A stretch of DNA of 9,546 nt, taken from the NCBI GenBank assembly GCA_902797125.1, contig CADBRS010000017.1:1-9546 (forward strand), in the 5' to 3' direction. The stretch comes from an uncultured Ruminococcus sp. (GTDB lineage: Bacteria > Bacillota > Clostridia > Oscillospirales > CAG-272). Shown piece by piece: positions 5,600 to 9,546 of the stretch (position 1 is its first letter; every line of letters begins with the position of its first letter). Both the position numbers and the translations under genes were made by a program. Below the pieces are notes generated by a model. It made no database searches and was not told the origin of the DNA. It saw only the letters and a program-made list of their open reading frames with translations.

Positions 5600-6709
5600 T
5601 TATTGTATCGATTCCCAAGCGATTCTCTTCTGAGTCTCTTTATCGAACAAATGGATCTTACTCGGCAGTATGGAAAAAGACATCTCCTGGGTCATTCTTT
5701 CAAGTCCGAACTCTGAACTGACGATCGCTCGGAGTTTCGGTTCAGTCGATTCTTCGTGCTGGAAGACGACACTGATGTCCCGGCCCAAAACTTCCACGGA
5801 TTGAACTGAGCATTTGAACGTGCCATCCGGGTTCGGGACCAATCCTTCAGGGCGAATAGCGACGAATACTTCTTTGCCTTCATCCATTCCTTCGACATCC
5901 ATCACAGGGTCACTGCCTATCCAGAGTTTTTTCTCCCGGATGACGCCGTTAAAGATATTGATCTGAGGCGTGCCCAAAAACTTGGCTACAAACAGATTCT
6001 CCGGCTTATCGTACACTTCCTGCGGTTCCCCGATCTGCTGAATCACGCCGTGGTCCATCACGATGATGAAATCAGAGATACTCATGGCCTCATCCTGATC
6101 ATGTGTCACGAAGATAGTCGTGATGCCTGTTTCTCTCTGGATCCTTCGGATCTCTTCCCTTGTCTGGATTCTCAATCTGGCGTCCAGATTGGAAAGCGGC
6201 TCGTCGAGAAGCAGAACTTTGGGCATTTTGACCAGCGCGCGGGCAATGGCCACACGCTGCTGCTGTCCGCCGGACAGTTCTTTCGGCTTTCTGTCCAGGA
6301 GATCCTCGATCTGCACCAGTTTGGCAACCGTTTGGACTCTGTCCAGCATTTCCGGTTTTGTCAGTTTGTTCTTGCCTTTTAGATTCTCCAGCGGGAACAG
6401 AATATTGTTTTGAGCGGTCATCATCGGATAGAGAGCGTAATGCTGGAGCACCATCCCCACGCCGCGGTTTTCTACGGGCATATGGGTCACGTCCGTGTCA
6501 TCGAAGAAAACGGTCCCGCTGGTCGGCGTCTCAAGTCCGCATATGATATTGAGAGTCGTGCTCTTTCCGCATCCGGAAGGGCCGAGCAAAGCGACCAGAA
6601 CCCCATCCGGGATTTCGGCGGAAAAATGATCCACGGCTTTGACGGTCTTTCCCTGTTTGGATCCGCGACCGGCAAACTCTTTTGTCACATCATTCAAAAC
6701 GATTCTCAT
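5600..6709 (-). CDS. ABC transporter ATPase of the MsmK/UgpC/MalK (CUT1 sugar) type
   Basis: This is the cytoplasmic ATPase that powers sugar or glycerol-phosphate type ABC importers; 369 residues. Nucleotide-binding domain: Walker A GPSGCGKST (43-51), Q-loop Q89, signature LSGGQQQR (145-152), Walker B VLLLDEP (165-171), D-loop SNLD and switch His203 (FVTHDQ). The C-terminal part (about 240-369) is the OB-fold regulatory extension typical of MalK/UgpC (KFLGTPQINIF, AIRPEGL). An in-frame GTG at 6718 would add three residues, but the ATG at 6709 lies eight bases after GGAG and is preferred. No permease or binding-protein genes are adjacent. It has its own promoter (6773-6801), so it may serve several importers encoded elsewhere, as streptococcal MsmK does. 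The exact substrate is unknown, so no symbol is given. Confidence 0.93.
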   Translation of the reverse strand: MRIVLNDVTKEFAGRGSKQGKTVKAVDHFSAEIPDGVLVALLGPSGCGKSTTLNIICGLETPTSGTVFFDDTDVTHMPVENRGVGMVLQHYALYPMMTAQNNILFPLENLKGKNKLTKPEMLDRVQTVAKLVQIEDLLDRKPKELSGGQQQRVAIARALVKMPKVLLLDEPLSNLDARLRIQTREEIRRIQRETGITTIFVTHDQDEAMSISDFIIVMDHGVIQQIGEPQEVYDKPENLFVAKFLGTPQINIFNGVIREKKLWIGSDPVMDVEGMDEGKEVFVAIRPEGLVPNPDGTFKCSVQSVEVLGRDISVVFQHEESTEPKLRAIVSSEFGLERMTQEMSFSILPSKIHLFDKETQKRIAWESIQ

Positions 6710-6772
6710 ATACTGCACTCCGAAAGATTATGATCTCTGAAAAAACTCTCTGAAGTCCGAACGACCGCTGCA

Positions 6773-6801
6773 ATTATACCAAAAACACAGCAAGGAATCA
6801 A
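6773..6801 (-). promoter_or_regulatory. Promoter of the ABC ATPase gene
   Basis: The minus strand has -35 TTGATT (6796-6801), a 17-base spacer and a perfect -10 TATAAT (6773-6778) in the 104-base gap after the MFS gene. The leader of about 57 bases carries a direct repeat TTCAGAGA (6747-6754 and 6734-6741), 13 bases apart. Confidence 0.75.
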
Positions 6802-6813
6802 TGGAGACTTCCG

Positions 6814-8208
6814 TCAATCCTCCTGATCCAAGGCCTCCAGTCCTTTTTTGAAAGAGGTTTTCTGGTTTTTAACGCTCTTGACAAAGAAGAAGACCAAAGA
6901 TGAAATCACAAGGCATGCGGAAGCGTAAACCGGAAGCACGTTCCATCCGAAGTTCGGAACACGGATCAAAAGGCCCAACAATACCGGCGTGATCGTTTGA
7001 GCCAGCATGGAAGAAGTGTAATAATATCCTGTGAATGCTCCGATCTTTTTGTTCGAACACAACTCGACCACCATCGGGTAGGAGTTGACATGAACCAAGG
7101 ACATGCCGAAGCCTTTCAGGAACCAAATCGCATACAGCCAAATCGGGATTGACGAAAGGCTCGGGCCACTGAATCCGATCGTATAGGTTAACACGATCCA
7201 GACGACATAAGATGTCAGTGAAAGCAGCAGACCGCTCAACAAGGTCCATTTGCGGCCGATCTTTTGAGCAATGACTCCACCGAACACAAAGCCCAGAATG
7301 GACCCGACACCACCGACGATCGTCAGAATGGCCGTACCCACAGTTTCATGAAGGTTCTGATAGATATAGTTAGACAAAAACGTTGATATCCCGTTGTCGG
7401 CCATGAACCAGAAAAACTCAGCCCCAAGGATCAAAAAGAGCATGATCTTGTTGGCTTTGGTCATCGGGCCTTCGTCGTCGACGGAGATCGTATCGGCTGC
7501 TTCCGACACGAGTTCCCCTCTGGCCATCTCATCCTTGACTTCGACAGCAATCTTGTTTTCCTTAACAAGAATGAACAAAACGAACGCGGAAATGACCATC
7601 AGCACGGAACCGATCAAAAACGGGGCCTCGGCCGTCCAGATGCTTCTGGTTGCCGGATCGGCTTCCAGATACAGTTTGAAGTTAAATACCATTCCCAGAA
7701 CAGTTGCGAACGCACCGCCGATATAGCCCATGATATTGATGATCCCGTTGGCTTTGGAACGCATGGGTTTCGGCGTCACATCAGGCATCAGCGCCACTGC
7801 GGGATTTCGATACATCATCGCAAAGAAGACGACGATAGCCATCATCGCGAGCGTGCCCCAGACAATGCCGAAATGGAAGAAAACCGGGATAAACGGGAAT
7901 GCGATGGCGCAGACGGCCGTACCCACCAGAATATAAGGCATTCTCTTGCCCAGTCTCGAATGGGTCTTGTCAGACAGTTTTCCGAAAACGGGGAGCAGCA
8001 AGAGAGCGGCCACATTGTCGATGGCCATCATTACACCCACCAGATACTGAACGTCCGTTGCGGGTGCACCGAACGTATTGGTGAAAAGATCCGTCAAAAT
8101 CAGGGGGCACCACGTGTCATATACTTGCCACAGCAGCAAGATCCCGAAGAAGGCAAATCCGATCGTGAAAGTGCGTTTGTAATTCAACTTAAAACCCGTT
8201 GTTTCCAT
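6814..8208 (-). CDS. MFS transporter of the GPH/SLC45-like sugar family
   Basis: This is an inner-membrane secondary transporter of 464 residues with about twelve hydrophobic helices in two groups of six, split by a polar loop at about 216-253. The first helix pair ends in the MFS loop GKLSDKTHSRLGKRMPYIL (76-94), with the D/R/G/R-K pattern of the family. YRNPAVALMPDVTP (133-146) and SKANGIINIMGYIGG (151-165) resemble the TRAPYVALVADVTP-type segment of sucrose/maltose GPH carriers. The second half repeats GGVIAQKIGRKW (310-321). Likely cargo is a di- or oligosaccharide, but neither substrate nor ion coupling can be read from the sequence. The ATG follows AGGAG by eight bases. It has its own promoter and an inverted repeat at the transcript start; the ABC ATPase follows 104 bases later with a separate promoter. 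Confidence 0.88.
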   Translation of the reverse strand: METTGFKLNYKRTFTIGFAFFGILLLWQVYDTWCPLILTDLFTNTFGAPATDVQYLVGVMMAIDNVAALLLLPVFGKLSDKTHSRLGKRMPYILVGTAVCAIAFPFIPVFFHFGIVWGTLAMMAIVVFFAMMYRNPAVALMPDVTPKPMRSKANGIINIMGYIGGAFATVLGMVFNFKLYLEADPATRSIWTAEAPFLIGSVLMVISAFVLFILVKENKIAVEVKDEMARGELVSEAADTISVDDEGPMTKANKIMLFLILGAEFFWFMADNGISTFLSNYIYQNLHETVGTAILTIVGGVGSILGFVFGGVIAQKIGRKWTLLSGLLLSLTSYVVWIVLTYTIGFSGPSLSSIPIWLYAIWFLKGFGMSLVHVNSYPMVVELCSNKKIGAFTGYYYTSSMLAQTITPVLLGLLIRVPNFGWNVLPVYASACLVISSLVFFFVKSVKNQKTSFKKGLEALDQED

Positions 8209-8256
8209 AGTGGTATCTCCTCGCTATGTTTTAGCAACTCCTCGAATAAGCAGGCA

Positions 8257-8282
8257 AAAGAGGTATTTCAACTTGCCTCTTT
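8257..8282 (-). promoter_or_regulatory. Inverted repeat at the MFS transcript start (operator or leader hairpin)
   Basis: AAAGAGG and CCTCTTT form a perfect 7-base inverted repeat with a 12-base spacer, beginning just downstream of the -10 of the MFS gene. An overlapping pair GGCAA/TTGCC (8253-8257 with 8273-8277) allows an alternative fold. The position at +1 suits a repressor site; no regulator gene is in the window. Confidence 0.4.
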
Positions 8283-8283
8283 C

Positions 8284-8312
8284 ATTTTACACTATTTTTC
8301 GCTTTTTTTGAA
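8284..8312 (-). promoter_or_regulatory. Promoter of the MFS gene
   Basis: The minus strand has -35 TTCAAA (8307-8312), a 17-base A-rich spacer and -10 TAAAAT (8284-8289). Start expected near 8277; leader about 70 bases. Confidence 0.55.
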
Positions 8313-8334
8313 CTTTTCGGCTCTTAATTTCAAT

Positions 8335-8360
8335 AAAACCCGGATTGTTACCCGGGTTTT
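8335..8360 (-). terminator. Terminator of the tRNA cluster
   Basis: AAAACCCGG pairs with CCGGGTTTT around an eight-base loop; TTTTATT follows on the minus strand, just after tRNA-Cys. The symmetry means it could act in both directions. Confidence 0.85.
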
Positions 8361-8366
8361 CAAATG

Positions 8367-8441
8367 TGGAGGCGCCACTCGGAATCGGACCGAGGAATAG
8401 AGGTTTTGCAGACCTTTGCCTTACCGCTTGGCTATGGCGCC
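8367..8441 (-). tRNA. tRNA-Cys (anticodon GCA)
   Basis: Acceptor arms GGCGCCA/TGGCGCC, T discriminator and encoded CCA; 75 bases. The anticodon stem AAGGT/ACCTC encloses the loop CTGCAAA, anticodon GCA. It is the last tRNA of the cluster, 13 bases after the T-rich end of the tRNA-Gly terminator. Confidence 0.96.
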
Positions 8442-8447
8442 GCCTAT

Positions 8448-8483
8448 GAAAAAGAAAAGCGAGCATGAAATCCACACTCGCTT
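8448..8483 (-). terminator. Terminator-like hairpin between tRNA-Gly and tRNA-Cys
   Basis: AAGCGAG pairs perfectly with CTCGCTT (8477-8483 with 8457-8463) around a 13-base loop, running into TTTTCTTTTT on the minus strand. It begins within two bases of the 3' end of tRNA-Gly. No promoter for tRNA-Cys is visible between it and tRNA-Cys, so it must be partly read through, or act in processing or levels. Confidence 0.7.
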
Positions 8484-8484
8484 A

Positions 8485-8557
8485 AGCGGATTACGGGGAT
8501 CGAACCCGCCACCTCGACCTTGGCAAGGTCGCGCTCTACCAAATGAGCTAAATCCGC
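8485..8557 (-). tRNA. tRNA-Gly (anticodon GCC)
   Basis: Acceptor arms GCGGATT/AATCCGC with T discriminator; 73 bases. The loop TTGCCAA in the stem CGACC/GGTCG gives anticodon GCC. Unlike the four other tRNAs in the window, CCA is not encoded (TAA follows the discriminator), so it needs a CCA-adding enzyme. Confidence 0.96.
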
Positions 8558-8645
8558 GTGTGGCTTATTTTTTTGATAACTTGACAGCACAATGCCATCG
8601 TTGTATGAGGTTTGAAAGTTTGCTGTTTATATCTGAGCCCCTGCT

Positions 8646-8660
8646 GCAGGCCTTGCCTGC
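8646..8660 (-). other. Compact hairpin abutting the 3' end of tRNA-Asp
   Basis: GCAGGC-AAG-GCCTGC is a perfect six-base-pair stem with a three-base loop directly after the encoded CCA. No T-tract follows, so it is not a standard intrinsic terminator; pausing or 3' processing is possible. Confidence 0.5.
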
Positions 8661-8737
8661 TGGCGACCCGGACGGGACTCGAACCCGTGACCTCTAGCGT
8701 GACAGGCTAGCGTTCTAACCAACTGAACTACCGGGCC
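8661..8737 (-). tRNA. tRNA-Asp (anticodon GTC)
   Basis: Acceptor arms GGCCCGG/CCGGGTC (one G-T pair), G discriminator and encoded CCA; 77 bases. The stem CTAGC/GCTAG encloses CTGTCAC, anticodon GTC. Only three bases separate it from tRNA-Val, so the two share a precursor. Confidence 0.97.
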
Positions 8738-8740
8738 GGA

Positions 8741-8816
8741 TGGTGGGAACAACAGGGCTCGAACCTGTGACCCTCTGCTTGTAAGGCAGATGCTCTCCCA
8801 GCTGAGCTATGCTCCC
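8741..8816 (-). tRNA. tRNA-Val (anticodon TAC)
   Basis: Acceptor arms GGGAGCA/TGTTCCC, A discriminator and encoded CCA; 76 bases. The stem TCTGC/GCAGA encloses CTTACAA, anticodon TAC. It is the first tRNA of the cluster, about 14 bases after the predicted transcript start. Confidence 0.97.
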
Positions 8817-8836
8817 AAAAGCCCGCGACGCAAGAT

Positions 8837-8865
8837 ATTATAGCATGGCCGCCCCGGTTTGTCAA
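8837..8865 (-). promoter_or_regulatory. Strong promoter of the tRNA cluster
   Basis: The minus strand has the full consensus -35 TTGACA (8860-8865), 17-base spacer and TATAAT (8837-8842), plus the extended TGC before the -10. This is about as strong as a sigma-A promoter can look, fitting a stable RNA operon. Confidence 0.92.
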
Positions 8866-8895
8866 CACTTTTGAAAAGATTTTGTGCAAGAAAAT

Positions 8896-8936
8896 AAAAC
8901 GGTCGCCGGCTTCTGCCGCCCCGGCCCGCCCGTTTT
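8896..8936 (-). terminator. GC-rich terminator-like stem between the divergent promoters
   Basis: AAAACGG (8896-8902) pairs with CCGTTTT (8930-8936), with an inner GCCGG/CCGGC stem. On the minus strand it is followed by TTTTATTTT. It sits between the leftward tRNA promoter and the rightward promoter at 8949, so it could insulate them; no gene for it to terminate is seen. Confidence 0.5.
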
Positions 8937-8948
8937 GCCATTTTATTA

Positions 8949-8977
8949 TTGACTTTTCACAGGTTGTGCGGTATGAT
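8949..8977 (+). promoter_or_regulatory. Promoter of the rightward membrane-protein gene
   Basis: The plus strand has -35 TTGACT (8949-8954), a 17-base spacer and -10 TATGAT (8972-8977). Start expected near 8984. The leader has a short stem AACGG-GTCA-CCGTT (9001-9014) six bases before the GGAGG site. Confidence 0.75.
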
Positions 8978-9029
8978 AATAAGGTAAGCAATGCATCAAT
9001 AACGGGTCACCGTTTATTTTGGAGGAAAT

Positions 9030-9546
9030 ATGGCTACCAGCGAAGATCGCAACGAGGCCGGAACGCCTGAAAAGGCCCCCGCCGCGCTTGAAAACGCCGC
9101 CCCTGTGGCAGAGCCGCAAGCCACCCCGCAGCCGGCAGCGCAATCTGCGCCCGCCCAAGAGGCACCCGAAACGCCCGCCGCGCCGGGGCAACCCGCCGTG
9201 CCGGCAGAAGAACCCGAAGCGCCCGCGCCGGAAAAACCAAAAGCAGAAAAGAAAGAAAAAGAGAAAAAGCCCAAAAAAGAAAAGCCGGAAAAGCCGGCAG
9301 AGGAAGAACCCGCGCCGCAAGCGCGGCCTGATGCCCGTGAACGCCGCCGCCGGCGGCATCGCTCGCACCCGCGCCGTTATTGGATACGCCGCCGGCGCCG
9401 CCGCTATCTGCGGCGCATGCTGAAGCGGGTGTGTCTGTTCATGCTGGCCGTGTTGCTTGGCGTTGCACTCACGGTGGGCCTGTTGGCGGGCGGCGCCTTT
9501 TTTGCCCTCGGCGGTCTCACCATTGACTTTCTGCAAAAATTCGGCA
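9030..9546 (+). CDS. Membrane protein with low-complexity N-terminal tail, unknown function, 3' part outside the window
   Basis: The frame opens at an ATG four bases after GGAGG (9021-9025) and stays open to the window edge, giving 172 residues. Residues 1-70 are rich in Ala, Pro and Glu; about 70-93 form a Lys/Glu/Pro block; about 98-131 are strongly Arg-rich (runs such as ERRRRRHR and IRRRRRRYLRRML). A hydrophobic stretch (about 133-162, CLFMLAVLLGVALTVGLLAG onward) is one membrane segment, after which the chain should lie outside the cell by the positive-inside rule. No cleavable signal peptide is seen, so a type II membrane protein is likely. The catalytic or functional domain is beyond the edge. 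Candidates with this build include penicillin-binding and other cell-wall proteins, but nothing here decides. It is divergent from the tRNA cluster and more GC-rich than the left part of the window. Confidence 0.8.
   Translation, partial: MATSEDRNEAGTPEKAPAALENAAPVAEPQATPQPAAQSAPAQEAPETPAAPGQPAVPAEEPEAPAPEKPKAEKKEKEKKPKKEKPEKPAEEEPAPQARPDARERRRRRHRSHPRRYWIRRRRRRYLRRMLKRVCLFMLAVLLGVALTVGLLAGGAFFALGGLTIDFLQKFG

Noticed and set aside
8728..8991. Minus-strand frame of 87 codons over tRNA-Val
   Set aside because: It is the well-known spurious translation of tRNA sequence and its promoter, not a protein gene.
8946..9536. Minus-strand frame of 196 codons opposite the last gene
   Set aside because: It is a shadow of the GC-rich plus-strand gene; that gene has the promoter, GGAGG site and sensible domain order.

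Overview
The window is a bacterial chromosomal segment, most likely from an anaerobic member of the Bacillota (Clostridia-like). The grounds are: GGAGG-type ribosome sites before almost every gene, sigma-A type promoters with 17-base spacers, a purE-purC-purF-purM gene order, a PurF of the divergent MGGFFG type that I recall from Clostridia and Bacteroidetes, and intrinsic terminators with U-tracts. No mobile element, CRISPR array or phage gene was seen. Almost everything is read from the minus strand; only the last, incomplete gene is on the plus strand.

Layout, left to right. 1-3626 is a de novo purine biosynthesis operon read leftwards: purE, purC, purF, and purM running off the left edge. 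It is tightly packed, with gaps of 26, 10 and 3 bases. 3627-3933 holds its promoter and a leader of about 140 bases, with a long terminator-like hairpin, a competing upstream pairing and a possible 23-codon leader peptide. That arrangement suggests transcription attenuation. 3934-4901 is a two-gene unit: a GNAT acetyltransferase followed by a small flavodoxin-like protein. 4964-5179 is a Phd/YefM-type antitoxin gene broken by a TAG at its ninth codon, with no toxin gene beside it. 5301-5444 holds tRNA-Ser(CGA) with its promoter and terminator. 5600-8208 encodes two sugar-uptake type proteins, each with its own promoter: an MsmK/UgpC-type ABC ATPase without permease genes, and a 12-helix MFS transporter of the GPH/SLC45-like kind. 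8367-8816 is a tRNA cluster (transcribed order Val, Asp, Gly, Cys) under a near-perfect consensus promoter. 9030-9546 is the start of a divergently transcribed membrane protein with an Ala/Pro/Glu-rich, then Lys- and Arg-rich cytoplasmic tail.

How the parts fit. PurE and PurC catalyse consecutive late-middle steps (to CAIR and to SAICAR), PurF the first committed step and PurM the fifth. The operon probably continues left with further pur genes. The stand-alone ATPase may energise permeases encoded elsewhere, as MsmK does in streptococci. The points most worth a second look are the purE leader, the PurF glutaminase domain without its nucleophile cysteine, and the interrupted antitoxin.
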